Notes under the pieces: model-generated
Database searches by the model: none
Seen by the model: only the letters and a program-made list of their open reading frames with translations
What the model was told of the DNA's origin: nothing
Shown here: positions 33,746-42,115 of the stretch, one piece after another
Numbering within the stretch: position 1 is the first letter of the stretch
Layout of the letters: each line of letters opens with the position of its first letter
Position numbers and translations under genes: made by a program
Source of the DNA: Parachryseolinea silvisoli
Lineage (GTDB): Bacteria; Bacteroidota; Bacteroidia; Cytophagales; Cyclobacteriaceae
NCBI RefSeq assembly: GCF_021190955.1
Contig: NZ_JAIOAO010000005.1
Location: forward strand, 310,001 to 374,000
Reading direction: 5' to 3'
Length of the DNA: 64,000 bases

Positions 33746-34930
33746 ATGAGCGAACAAACAATTAATTCCGAGTTCTATTTCCTTCACAATGGAAAATTAA
33801 CAGCTGAACTTTCAAGAAGGGCTTTTGATAAGTTTTCTAACGAATTTCAATCGGCATTAAAACTTGAAGGTGATTTGCCAATTGTTCTTGACACAAATAT
33901 CCTTCTAGGATACTATGGAATGTCTCAACTTGAAAAAGGAAAGCTGCTAAAGTTTATAGAAGCCTATTCGAGAAGAATTTATATCACTAAGCAGATAGAG
34001 CAAGAATTTTTAAAAAACAGACTCTCCGTAATTAAAAAAGACTTGTTTGAGCCATTAGGTAATATAGCTACAGATTATAAGACACTGCGGAGCAATATTG
34101 CAAATCTTTTTAAAAGCTATAGAGATAAGAGAAAAAAGCTACTGTCTCAAGATTATAATTCTTTGTGGGAACAGTATCAACTGATTGAGAAGATGATTTT
34201 GGAGAAGTTAAACGATGTCGAATTTCTGCAATCGATTGAACGTCAAGTTGGAAGAACCACTAAAGAGAATATAAATATTTCACTGAATGACGAAATGCTG
34301 AACGTTGTCTCCACTCTAAAGCAAATGGATGGTCTCGATGGTGATGAAATTTTGTTTCTTGAGACAGAGTTCGCCAAATTGGTCGCTTTCTATAATGGCG
34401 CGAAAGCAAGTACAAGATGGAGATATGCGTTTCCGGGTTGTGGGGACAGAGACGGCGCCTCAGGCGACTTTATAATATTCCACGAGATGATGAAGTTCAT
34501 GAAAAAGACTTCAAAATCCTGCATTTTTTTAACGAACGATTTCGTAAAAGGCGATTGGTTTCAATTTGACACGAAGCCTCATTTGCATTATGTGGAAAAT
34601 ACGTTTGTGCATACCGACAATGTGATTTTTATAGTACATGCAGAAAGAACGCTAACAAATATTTCTTTCGAAAATATCCACAAAGAGACTTTGGAAATTG
34701 TCAGTGCAAAATACGGTACACTGGCAACGGATAAACTTATAGATGTTACAGATTTGTTGGTCAGCAAAATTGCAAATAACAGATTGACGATTCGAGCAAG
34801 TAATGATCTAGCTGGCGATCCGGATCCAGGTGTGATAAAGGTCTTGCAGATTTTCTATCGCATCGGACAAGCACAAATACAATTGGCGGTGATAACTGAA
34901 GGGGAAACGGTTACGATACCTTATGAGTAG
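33746..34930 (+). CDS. PIN_8-type (PIN-like) nuclease protein
   Basis: A 394-residue protein. LPIVLDTNILLGYYGMSQLE contains the first catalytic Asp of a PIN domain; a long helical insert (about 90-190) follows, with Glu/Asp in MDGLDGDEILFLETEFA, then FPGCGDRDGASGDFIIFHEM and CIFLTNDFVKGDW complete the acidic site. This arrangement matches the PIN-like (PIN_8) family found in defence islands. The C-terminal ~90 residues are probably a separate module. It is 168 bp behind the five-gene operon, so it likely has its own promoter, and 20 bp ahead of the next gene. Confidence 0.8.
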   Translation: MSEQTINSEFYFLHNGKLTAELSRRAFDKFSNEFQSALKLEGDLPIVLDTNILLGYYGMSQLEKGKLLKFIEAYSRRIYITKQIEQEFLKNRLSVIKKDLFEPLGNIATDYKTLRSNIANLFKSYRDKRKKLLSQDYNSLWEQYQLIEKMILEKLNDVEFLQSIERQVGRTTKENINISLNDEMLNVVSTLKQMDGLDGDEILFLETEFAKLVAFYNGAKASTRWRYAFPGCGDRDGASGDFIIFHEMMKFMKKTSKSCIFLTNDFVKGDWFQFDTKPHLHYVENTFVHTDNVIFIVHAERTLTNISFENIHKETLEIVSAKYGTLATDKLIDVTDLLVSKIANNRLTIRASNDLAGDPDPGVIKVLQIFYRIGQAQIQLAVITEGETVTIPYE

Positions 34931-34950
34931 GATTTTAATAAACTTCAATT

Positions 34951-35778
34951 ATGAACGAGCCGAAAAGCCAGTCGACCTATGATCTAGAGGGGCGGCTCAG
35001 AGTTTACTTTCCTGCGCTGTTCAATCTGCTTAATGAAAAAAAACTGGATTGGCGGTCGATCACGCGCACTTTTGAAAGAAAAATGGCTGACCACACGAAG
35101 CGATATAAAGCGAAGGGCGTACCTGTACTTGTGGAGGTTTCGTTCTATGGATATGTGGTAGCTTATTCAAAGGGGATTAAAGAGGCCGAATCATTCCTTC
35201 AGTTTATTAACGATTTGTTTGAGTCATTGAATGGCAGACTGACCGATAAAGAAAAATTGCTTATACGTGACAATATCAATGGCATATTTTCAAATATGGA
35301 TCTTAAGTTTCTGAACTTCGTTGGCGAACTAGCGGTTTTAAACTACATCAAAGCGAACACGAATTGCGAGCTCGACGCAACAGAATGCCTACTCGATCCA
35401 CTAAATTCAAAAGGCTCGAGGATTGACTTTCGTTTGGTTGTACCTAGTACCATGCAGGAGCAATTAATGGAAGTCGTGAATATCATGATGCATAAGGCGT
35501 CGACTTGGAGTGAAAGTCAAGTTAAAAATCGGATTTACCAGAAGATAACAGAGAAACTTCGTTTGAAGGGACTTAGTAAGGAAAGGAATTTTATGCTTGT
35601 TCCTGTGATCTGGGGATCATATGAAGATATCAAAGCTGTAATGTCGCATTACAAAGCAGAGCAGCCGGTTTTTCAAAATACTTCGATCCCGTTTGGATAC
35701 GTGGCGTTCCGTAACTCGGAAGGTGAAGCACAGCTTTTTTTTGGTCCAATCTCGGCCGTCCTAAAAAAGGTTCAATAA
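34951..35778 (+). CDS. Hypothetical protein with possible PD-(D/E)XK nuclease core
   Basis: A 275-residue soluble protein. The order E-x-D-x-EVxN seen in FLNFVGELAVLNYIKA, SRIDFRLVVP and LMEVVNIMMHK is compatible with a PD-(D/E)XK endonuclease fold, with the helix before the Asp strand. It starts 20 bp after the PIN_8 gene, so both are probably one operon. This family call is weak; the protein is otherwise unrecognised. Confidence 0.5.
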   Translation: MNEPKSQSTYDLEGRLRVYFPALFNLLNEKKLDWRSITRTFERKMADHTKRYKAKGVPVLVEVSFYGYVVAYSKGIKEAESFLQFINDLFESLNGRLTDKEKLLIRDNINGIFSNMDLKFLNFVGELAVLNYIKANTNCELDATECLLDPLNSKGSRIDFRLVVPSTMQEQLMEVVNIMMHKASTWSESQVKNRIYQKITEKLRLKGLSKERNFMLVPVIWGSYEDIKAVMSHYKAEQPVFQNTSIPFGYVAFRNSEGEAQLFFGPISAVLKKVQ

Positions 35779-35844
35779 TATTGGCTTCCGGGGCGTCACC
35801 ATATTTTAATCTTCCGATCCCTCAAAAAATGCCGTTTTCTCGAA

Positions 35845-35866
35845 TAACTACCCGGTACAACAGCCC
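35845..35866 (-). repeat. Partial att-like repeat (copy E)
   Basis: TAACTACCCGGTACAACAGCC matches the left end of the 68-bp repeat at 38467 with one mismatch, but the core half is missing. On the - strand it reads LLYRVVIRENGIF and then a stop, the same frame as in the complete copies. It lies between two cargo genes and marks an old junction. Confidence 0.55.
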
Positions 35867-35896
35867 GAATTAATCAACGAATAAACAATACTTTAC

Positions 35897-36847
35897 ATGG
35901 ACTTTTTGCCAGTGTTTGCACTCCGACTGAAAAAGCTTCCAGATGTCTATATCTACAACAAACCACTACCCAAAGAGCTAAAACGAAAATTGGCGCATCT
36001 GATCCTGCAGGCAACCGGGCGGTGGATTAGTGGAACTGTAGCTGACGAGCGGGGAAACAAAATCACTACATCGAACAACGAAGCTCTGTTCGATTTTTAC
36101 CATCCAATCGAAACAAAATTGAGCAAGGAATTCAATACAAAGCGGATCAACTTTTTCCATGATTCATCATCACTTGTCCTCGACTTTTTTACTTCCGAAG
36201 AGAAAATAGAGCGATCTCTCACTGTCTTAGAACTGATTCTTCAACAACTTGACACACTTGGGAGGAACGAAGTTTATAGAAAAAATGCAACCAGCATTGA
36301 AATATTTCCTGATGAAGCCATTTTAGAATTCAATTTCAGAATGCGTGAGTTTGGTATTGGCTATCAATATGAATCAAGTCAGATGGTTCGAATCGACAGT
36401 ACCATCTCGCATTCTGAAATAATAGGTCCGGCAATAAATCTACTTTCAAGCAAGCGATTTAGAGGCGCAAACGATGAGTACCTGAGTGCTCATCAACATT
36501 ATCGCTACAATCGATACAAAGAATGCTTAGTCAATTGTCTGAAGGCATTTGAGAGTACTATTAAAATCGTCTGTGACTCAAAAGGATGGGCCTATGACAA
36601 GACTGATCCTGCAAGAAAACTGATAAAAGTACTTGTAAATAATGGGCTTTTCCAAGACTTCTACACTGAACAATTTACATCATTCGAAAGTCTACTCCTT
36701 AGTGGAGTGCCAGTAACCAGAAATAAACTGGCCGGCCATGGACAGGGGAGTGAGATAACCGAAGTATCTGAAGCTGTTGCGAAGTATGCGCTAAATCTCA
36801 CCGCATCCAATATCTTGTTTATCGTAGAAATTTCAAAAACTAGCTGA
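35897..36847 (+). CDS. Abi_C/HEPN-type protein (STM4504/CBY_0614-like)
   Basis: A 316-residue protein. The N-terminal ~170 residues have the style of STM4504/CBY_0614-type proteins (AIEIFPD-like stretch TSIEIFPDEAILEFNFRM). The C-terminal part is a helical abortive-infection Abi_C/HEPN domain: CLVNCLKAFESTIKIVCDSK, and the motif TRNKLAGHGQGSE (R-x5-H). Abi_C proteins are predicted RNases that kill infected cells. It is followed 28 bp downstream by a polytopic membrane protein on the same strand. Confidence 0.7.
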   Translation: MDFLPVFALRLKKLPDVYIYNKPLPKELKRKLAHLILQATGRWISGTVADERGNKITTSNNEALFDFYHPIETKLSKEFNTKRINFFHDSSSLVLDFFTSEEKIERSLTVLELILQQLDTLGRNEVYRKNATSIEIFPDEAILEFNFRMREFGIGYQYESSQMVRIDSTISHSEIIGPAINLLSSKRFRGANDEYLSAHQHYRYNRYKECLVNCLKAFESTIKIVCDSKGWAYDKTDPARKLIKVLVNNGLFQDFYTEQFTSFESLLLSGVPVTRNKLAGHGQGSEITEVSEAVAKYALNLTASNILFIVEISKTS

Positions 36848-36875
36848 CGCCTGACCACTGAAACAATTTAAGCAA

Positions 36876-38171
36876 ATGGGACCATTGGTTTTCAAAAAAA
36901 AGTTCGAAGAAATAAAATGGCGGAAACCGGTTTATATCTGGATGTCCGTCGCATTGGGTCCACCCTTTGTTGGGGGAATTTATGCTTTGTTATTCACTGA
37001 TCAGTGGCAACCCGGCCTGTTACTAACCATTTTCCTACCCTTTTTTGCGACCTTCATATACAAGTCCGTTCTGAAAATAGAGACGCGAATCAATAGGTGG
37101 AAAACCTTTAGAATTGTTATCGAGGATGATTCGATTCATCGCGATTTCAATAACGAACCAAGGAAAACCATTCTCAGGTCAGCGATCCATAGTGTTGTAA
37201 ACGAGCGTGGACGCGGAGTAAGAATAAACGGAAAGAACAGCGATGGACTCTGGATACCCTCTGACATGGAGGAGTTTAATACGATCCTGTCAACTATTGA
37301 GTCCGATCTTAGAGCTAATACCGTCACAGAAACGACCGCCAGCAATGAAACCGTTAGCAGCGTTATCGCTGAAGAGCAGCCGCCCGAGTCATTTCCGGTT
37401 TTTATCAAAGTACTTCAGGAAAACTTTACGGGCATCTCGCTTTTCACCACGATTATCATCCTCATTAGCTACATTAAAATCTATTTTTATTTCGGGCTTT
37501 ATGGCATTAACGTGAATAACTACCTTGATGTCTCTGAAATCATATTAGCATTTGGCCCTACAGTGAAGGAACTATTCATATTGATGTTATTATATATTGG
37601 AATCTATCGACTTTTTGAGTTTGTCAAAATTAAAGAGGGACGACCGGAGACTTCCGCGAGAAAACGGTTATCAATCTTTATGATACTCATCATTGTCGGA
37701 TTCGGAATACTTGCCTACTACAAGATACCCGACCTTATCATGACATTTATCTCTGACATCACGGCGTATGCGACTGGCCTTGTTATCCTTCAGATTGTAA
37801 CTGTGGGGATTGCCTTTGCTGTGACGCTTTTCGTTGTATCCTTTTTATATATACATGTCATGGCTACTTTTTCCTCGGGACGTTTGGTCACCATGGCATC
37901 CACAGGCGCTGCACTCCTGGTATCTTTTCTCTTCGTTATTCTTTATGAAAATCAAATCTCCTACGGACTGAACAACGCAGGTCGACCGAAATATTCGGTG
38001 ACATTGATGCTAAATAATCAAGAATCCATTATGTCGAGCAATTCGCTAACGTACATCGGGGGGACGGTAAACTATTACTTCTTCCATGATTTCAAAACAA
38101 AAGAAAATATAATCGTTCCAAAAAATTCGGTAACCAAGGCAAAACAAACGCAACACCGAATTGGGTTATGA
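36876..38171 (+). CDS. Polytopic membrane protein next to Abi_C gene
   Basis: A 431-residue protein. Two TM helices near the N-terminus (WMSVALGPPFVGGIYALLF; LLTIFLPFFATFIYKSVL) are followed by a soluble domain (about 70-170), and then about five TM helices (for example FTTIIILISYIKIYFYFGLY, LSIFMILIIVGFGILAYYKI, LVTMASTGAALLVSFLFVIL) and a short soluble tail. Not recognised. Its place 28 bp behind the Abi_C protein suggests they act together, perhaps as a membrane effector. Confidence 0.6.
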   Translation: MGPLVFKKKFEEIKWRKPVYIWMSVALGPPFVGGIYALLFTDQWQPGLLLTIFLPFFATFIYKSVLKIETRINRWKTFRIVIEDDSIHRDFNNEPRKTILRSAIHSVVNERGRGVRINGKNSDGLWIPSDMEEFNTILSTIESDLRANTVTETTASNETVSSVIAEEQPPESFPVFIKVLQENFTGISLFTTIIILISYIKIYFYFGLYGINVNNYLDVSEIILAFGPTVKELFILMLLYIGIYRLFEFVKIKEGRPETSARKRLSIFMILIIVGFGILAYYKIPDLIMTFISDITAYATGLVILQIVTVGIAFAVTLFVVSFLYIHVMATFSSGRLVTMASTGAALLVSFLFVILYENQISYGLNNAGRPKYSVTLMLNNQESIMSSNSLTYIGGTVNYYFFHDFKTKENIIVPKNSVTKAKQTQHRIGL

Positions 38172-38214
38172 CGATTTAGATCAGTAGTTAATTGCCCAGA
38201 TTACGTTGGTGCGG

Positions 38215-38395
38215 ACTTTGCAATTTGATAAATGTATTGAGATTGGCGCCGTTGACGCCGCCGAACAAGTTCGACAATGAAATACACCTATCTATCGAGC
38301 AGATAGCAGCAATGGAATTACCATGTATTCAACACAACGACCGATCCGAGCATTCTGGCTTAACAATCCTTTCTATGAGCGCGTTACTTCGATAA
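38215..38395 (+). pseudogene. Remnant of a second prophage wall-hydrolase gene
   Basis: Bases here align with about 27230-27390 of the intact gene. The peptide PPNKFDNEIHL parallels VPNKFNDEIHV, and after a frame change FWLNNPFYE parallels FWLNNPLYE. The nucleotide match is also clear (CCGAACAAGTTCGACAATGA against CCCAACAAGTTCAATGATGA). Frameshifts and missing ends make it non-functional. A complete att-like repeat follows within 75 bp, the place where a related prophage would end. Confidence 0.7.
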
Positions 38396-38466
38396 CGGAC
38401 ATTTTAGAAAGCCCGTCGCACAGAGCGAAGAAGCGCCAATTTTGCGTTAAACAGGCATTTTCCTAA

Positions 38467-38534
38467 TAATTACCCGGTACAACAGCCTCAAATCTTCTAC
38501 TAATAGGTTCGAGATTTTGCCGGTCCTCCCCGCA
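38467..38534 (-). repeat. att-like 68-bp repeat, copy B
   Basis: First of three complete copies (also 40689-40756 and 43802-43869). The right end CTCCCCGCA resembles the tRNA-Ser end CTCTCCGCA. On the - strand the copy is open and reads AGRTGKISNLLVEDLRLLYR, running on to a stop just outside. The phase at GCGGGGAGG equals that of the recombinase at GCGGAGAGA in attL. Confidence 0.7.
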
Positions 38535-38548
38535 TCCAGAATAAAAAA

Positions 38549-38572
38549 AGCACTGAGAAATCAGTGCTTTTT
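38549..38572 (+). terminator. Intrinsic terminator behind att-like copy B
   Basis: AGCACTGA (38549-38556), GAAA tetraloop, TCAGTGCT (38561-38568), then a run of T. It has the same place relative to the att core as the terminator next to the tRNA (7699-7741). Confidence 0.75.
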
Positions 38573-38695
38573 TTGTTTTGAGCAATCTCATAGCGCCTCA
38601 CATCCGTACCATTATATGGTAGACACATTACCTCCCTGCATAGAGTACATCCCGTCACCGGGGATCGATTTCAGCCGACCGGCCTGTTAGCCGTG

Positions 38696-39643
38696 TTAGT
38701 GCGAAAATGCTCCCCCTCCCCACCCCGTACGCCGCAGAAATTGCTCCCAGGTTTGGCTATTGGGGTCCACTTTACGGCTCCATAACCAGTCGCGATCCTT
38801 GCCAAAATAACCATACTCCACGGCGTACTCTACCATACCCAAAATCTCGTTTACTAACAGTTCGTTTGAACCATAGTGCGGGAAATGATGCAGAAACTCC
38901 TGCCGGGTGTAGGCAGGTCTGTACACAGCCTTCTTGCCGGTAACCCGCACAAAGGTATCGACCATTTCCCGCGGTGAAATGATATCGCCAATCACCGGTA
39001 ACGACTTGCCGGAGTATTTATCCGGGTTCGAGAATATCTCCAAAACCGCCGGGCCGGTGGCGGTGAGCGGATCAACAAAGGGCGCGCGAAAGTCGCCGGG
39101 TAAATAAATCGGGAATACAAGTGTATCGCCTTCAACCCGGGGCGTATAAAACTCTGGCAGATTGGTATAAAAAAGCGCCATGTAGACAAACGAACTTGTG
39201 ACGGGAAGCGTGCGGATGTACTCTTCGATATTGCCCTTATCCGTGAAATGGGGTGCAAACTTCTTTCCTTCTGTAATTTTACCAACGTTTTCCAACCCGC
39301 TGAAAATGATGTGGCGAACCCCAGCTTCGACGGCTGCATCTGCCAACTGCTTACCCAACTCGGTCTCGTGCGTTTGCGGCGGGGCAATTCCGGGCGTCAT
39401 TAAAAAAACGCCGCCGGAACCCCGGAACGCTTCTACAAACTCTTTTTTATATCCTACATCGAGCGGCACGCTCACGAGCTCAGCGCCCTGGGTTGCCAGG
39501 CTAAGCGCCGCTGGCGAATCAACGCGCCGGGTAATGCCGCGCACACGATAACGCCCACTCTGTAACAACGTCTGCGCAGTGCTACGGCCCTGTTTGCCCA
39601 AAACTCCCACGATGGTAATGAGCGGCTTATCATTTTGTTTCAT
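38696..39643 (-). CDS. NmrA-like NAD(P)-binding protein
   Basis: A 315-residue Rossmann protein of the NmrA/atypical SDR family. TIVGVLGKQGRSTAQTLLQS is the dinucleotide-binding motif; HIIFSGLENVGKI and FVYMALFYTNLPEFY follow. Such proteins are redox sensors or oxidoreductases, often for quinones. Start ATG at 39643; a TTG at 39670 is less likely. Divergent from an HxlR regulator with an operator-like palindrome between them, the usual layout for a regulator-controlled oxidoreductase. Confidence 0.85.
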   Translation of the reverse strand: MKQNDKPLITIVGVLGKQGRSTAQTLLQSGRYRVRGITRRVDSPAALSLATQGAELVSVPLDVGYKKEFVEAFRGSGGVFLMTPGIAPPQTHETELGKQLADAAVEAGVRHIIFSGLENVGKITEGKKFAPHFTDKGNIEEYIRTLPVTSSFVYMALFYTNLPEFYTPRVEGDTLVFPIYLPGDFRAPFVDPLTATGPAVLEIFSNPDKYSGKSLPVIGDIISPREMVDTFVRVTGKKAVYRPAYTRQEFLHHFPHYGSNELLVNEILGMVEYAVEYGYFGKDRDWLWSRKVDPNSQTWEQFLRRTGWGGGAFSH

Positions 39644-39709
39644 AACTTCGTTTGCATTTAGATCCGACAATATTCACCTGCTTGTACGGCGAGCCCGGAC
39701 AACTATAAA

Positions 39710-39748
39710 AACTATAGTTGCAAAACTATTTTCAGTACCCTACGTTTG
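39710..39748 (+). promoter_or_regulatory. HxlR promoter with palindromic operator
   Basis: TTG (39718-39720) and TACGTTTG (39741-39748, exact TAnnTTTG) are 20 bp apart, a good Bacteroidota promoter for the HxlR gene. The perfect palindrome AACTATAGTT (39710-39719) overlaps the -33 element, and further AACTAT half-sites lie at 39701, 39724 and 39753. It probably serves as the HxlR operator. Confidence 0.6.
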
Positions 39749-39791
39749 CAATAACTATCCAAACCGATAGGTCAAAAAAAAAGCCTCCAGT

Positions 39792-40178
39792 ATGAACACG
39801 GAATGCATTAGCGACCACGTAAAACTGAAAGGAAGGATTTATCCCTGCACGATTAGCCTTACCATGGATTTGGTGGGAGGAAAATGGAAAGCTGTCATTC
39901 TTTACCATTTGAAAGACGAGGCAAAACGGTACAATGAACTTCGCAAAGAAATGACCTCTGTAACCGAAATGACCTTGAGCTTGCAGTTAAAGCAATTAGA
40001 GAAAGACGGACTGGTGGCGCGAAAAGTCTATGGAAGAAAGCCACCCATTAAAGTTGTTTATAGTCTGACGGAGTTTGGTAAGACGTTTGTCCCCGTTTTG
40101 GAGGCGATCACGGCATGGGGCAATCAGGTTGTACTGGATAAAGGTGAACTAGTCTCTGTTGGAAAGCACAAACTTTAA
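39792..40178 (+). CDS. HxlR family transcriptional regulator
   Basis: A 128-residue winged-helix regulator of the HxlR type: CTISLTMDLVGGKWKAVILY, RYNELRKEM, MTLSLQLKQLEKDGLVARKV and YSLTEFGKTFVPVLEAI are the family's conserved blocks. A Cys in YPCTISL is typical for those members that sense quinones or electrophiles. Divergent from the NmrA-like gene it probably represses. Confidence 0.9.
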   Translation: MNTECISDHVKLKGRIYPCTISLTMDLVGGKWKAVILYHLKDEAKRYNELRKEMTSVTEMTLSLQLKQLEKDGLVARKVYGRKPPIKVVYSLTEFGKTFVPVLEAITAWGNQVVLDKGELVSVGKHKL

Positions 40179-40208
40179 ACGTATAGGGCGCACAACACGC
40201 GTCCTCCA

Positions 40209-40572
40209 GCGAGGATATACAACACAACCGTATTACATGGTCTGCAGCTTCTCCAGCACGTCAATAATCGCGGCGATCAGGTTTTGGTCCACGTTACCTT
40301 CGCCGCCCCCGGAAGAAATTACGCGAAACTCACCGTTATCATCTCGTTCAAATTCCAACTCACTGTCATTTACCGTGATGTAAAATTTGTAAACGTAGGT
40401 AAAGGCGGCCAACCGGCCCTTTAGCAACAACTCCTCACCCTTGTAGGTTACGGGCAACTCGAAATAATCTTCCATATTCTGACTAATTATCCAATTCTTA
40501 TCCAAGAAGCTACTTTTTTACCATTTGGTAAATGAATCACTCATTTTAAACCCTATTTTTCAGGATGAAAGC
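40209..40572. repeat. Direct repeat with 80-aa gene, copy 1
   Basis: About 364 bp that recur at 45983-46353 with only scattered differences, covering the 80-aa gene and about 90 bp upstream of it (for example TTACCATTTGGTAAATGAAT against TCACCATTTGGTAAATGAAT). Both copies follow an HxlR gene, in the same direction. Confidence 0.85.
40233..40475 (-). CDS. Conserved 80-aa protein, copy 1
   Basis: An 80-residue protein (MEDYFELPVTYKGEELLLKG ... DVLEKLQTM). It is nearly identical to the protein at 46010-46252; most changes are single substitutions (SELEF/MELEF, SSGGG/SSEGG, NVDQN/NVDRN). Since changes spare the frame, both copies appear to be under selection. Start ATG at 40475. Strand pattern: short beta strands followed by a C-terminal helix. 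Function unknown. Confidence 0.75.
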   Translation of the reverse strand: MEDYFELPVTYKGEELLLKGRLAAFTYVYKFYITVNDSELEFERDDNGEFRVISSGGGEGNVDQNLIAAIIDVLEKLQTM

Positions 40573-40688
40573 GCTTACCGATATTCCTATCGGGAATGCC
40601 AGCTCATTGCTATGCTCGCTGCTAATACATAAGCAGCTTCCTTCAAACCATTACTCCACACGGCCTTTAAATGAACTGTTTTTTTTGT

Positions 40689-40756
40689 TAATCACCCGAT
40701 ACAACAACTTCAAATCCTCCACCAAAATGTTCGATATTTTGCCGGTCCTCTCCGCA
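40689..40756 (-). repeat. att-like 68-bp repeat, copy C
   Basis: On the - strand it is open and reads AERTGKISNILVEDLKLLYR, continuing VINKKN. In this copy the frame is also open on the other side of the core for at least 20 codons (GFDVHSTTHKKACKLLKFAG ...), as if both halves of a recombinase 3' end were still joined. Confidence 0.7.
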
Positions 40757-40762
40757 TAAAGA

Positions 40763-40798
40763 AAGCCTGCAAATTTTAACAGCTTGCAGGCTTTTTTG
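40763..40798 (+). terminator. Intrinsic terminator behind att-like copy C
   Basis: AAGCCTGCAA (40763-40772) pairs with TTGCAGGCTT (40784-40793), followed by T residues. The bases to its right (GTAGTGGAATGGACATCGAA, from 40801) recur at 44063, so this flank is shared with that of the 44016 tRNA-end copy. Confidence 0.75.
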
Positions 40799-40904
40799 TG
40801 GGTAGTGGAATGGACATCGAACCCAGTCTAGCATCAGTTGACGTAAATAATTGGTAATCTTCAGTTTGCTGTCAAGGGAATTGTCCGCACAGGGATGCAT
40901 CGAC

Positions 40905-41828
40905 TTACTGCAAATAATGATTCATTTCATGAATGGCAGCGTAGGCCTGAGTTCGATCGCTCCAATAGTCTAAGTCATCGAAATTAGCAACCACGTATTT
41001 AACGCCTTTGGGGATAGTACTCAATCTTTTGTAGAAGCCAACAACGTCAACTGCTGGTGATGGCAGATGAACCGAATACACATTTGCCGTCCCATCCTGC
41101 TTTGTTAAACGAAATCGAACAAGAAGCGAGACAAATTCTTTCGGTTGCTTCACTACGTACACACCATCAGGCAAATCAAGCCCATCATTAAAATGAACAA
41201 CACCATGATTATCAAGAATAGTCTCGTAAGGGCTTTGAATTTGTGCCCGAATAAAATTGTATTGGGGCTGCATAATCAATCCATAGCCGAACTTATGGAA
41301 TGCTAATAGGTAGGCAATCTTCAATAGATTCGTTCCCACCGCTTTGGTTTTGTCCTTCACCTCAAAATTAAATTGATTCTTTCCTTTGAAAGACTCTATA
41401 AATTTTGTCAAGTCATCATTGTTGCTCAAAGTAAACTTGATAGTGTTAGTATTGAAATCGAACTCAGTTATAGCACCAAACTTATCTTCCCCTGCTTTCA
41501 ACTTCGCCCGCCAGTTGACCACCGTGGAATCTTGCCGATGAGGCACGTAAACGAGTTCCTTATCAAATTCACTAAAAAGATTGTTGCACTTATAACAAGT
41601 CAATACTTCGGTTCTACCTCCTAAGTATTGTGGGGGGACGTGCTCAATTGTCAAGTAATTTTTATCACCACTTCTTTTAATATCAGATTCCTTGAATGTA
41701 TGAAAACAGATTGGACAGATGATAATGTCTTTTAATACATCACGATTATATCGTGGGTTCTCACAAAGCAATTCAATGTTCTTTCGGTAGAGTTTAAATA
41801 AATGCAGTTTACGTTTTGCCTTACCCAT
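40905..41828 (-). CDS. HNH-type nuclease-like protein
   Basis: A 307-residue protein. IICPICFHTFKESDI and VLTCYKCNNLFSEFD give two CxxC pairs that could bind zinc, and YLTIEHVPPQYLGG between them carries the E-H of an HNH motif. The rest (about 110-307) is an unrecognised alpha/beta region. It may be a restriction-type or defence nuclease. It lies between att-like copies C and D, upstream of nothing on its own strand except the AbiE block, from which it is separated by 68 bp. Confidence 0.65.
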   Translation of the reverse strand: MGKAKRKLHLFKLYRKNIELLCENPRYNRDVLKDIIICPICFHTFKESDIKRSGDKNYLTIEHVPPQYLGGRTEVLTCYKCNNLFSEFDKELVYVPHRQDSTVVNWRAKLKAGEDKFGAITEFDFNTNTIKFTLSNNDDLTKFIESFKGKNQFNFEVKDKTKAVGTNLLKIAYLLAFHKFGYGLIMQPQYNFIRAQIQSPYETILDNHGVVHFNDGLDLPDGVYVVKQPKEFVSLLVRFRLTKQDGTANVYSVHLPSPAVDVVGFYKRLSTIPKGVKYVVANFDDLDYWSDRTQAYAAIHEMNHYLQ

Positions 41829-41896
41829 ATATAATTTTCATGGAAGGTTTTATTTTTTTGCGAGTATTGAAATGATGATCGAACCAGGATTACCTC

Positions 41897-42094
41897 TTAT
41901 AGAAGAGTACTTTTATGTTCGTAAACCTTCGTCAGCAAGTCTTTTGCAGGGACCTTCTTCACCTCTCCATTTATCGAAATAACCAACGATCCTCCGCTGG
42001 CTACAGTTTCCTCTACTAATTTGCGTGTTGCGTCATTCATCGCCTGCAGTATGCTGTTAAAAAACTCAGTCAATTCCGGTCTATTTGGCTCCAT
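41897..42094 (-). CDS. Small hypothetical protein behind abiEii
   Basis: A 65-residue protein (FFNSILQAMNDATRKLVEET, SLVISINGEVKKVPAKDLL), helix followed by beta hairpin and helix. It begins 21 bp after the AbiEii stop on the same strand, so it is likely co-transcribed. Not recognised. Confidence 0.5.
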   Translation of the reverse strand: MEPNRPELTEFFNSILQAMNDATRKLVEETVASGGSLVISINGEVKKVPAKDLLTKVYEHKSTLL

Positions 42095-42115
42095 GCCTAA
42101 TTCGTTAGATATTTC

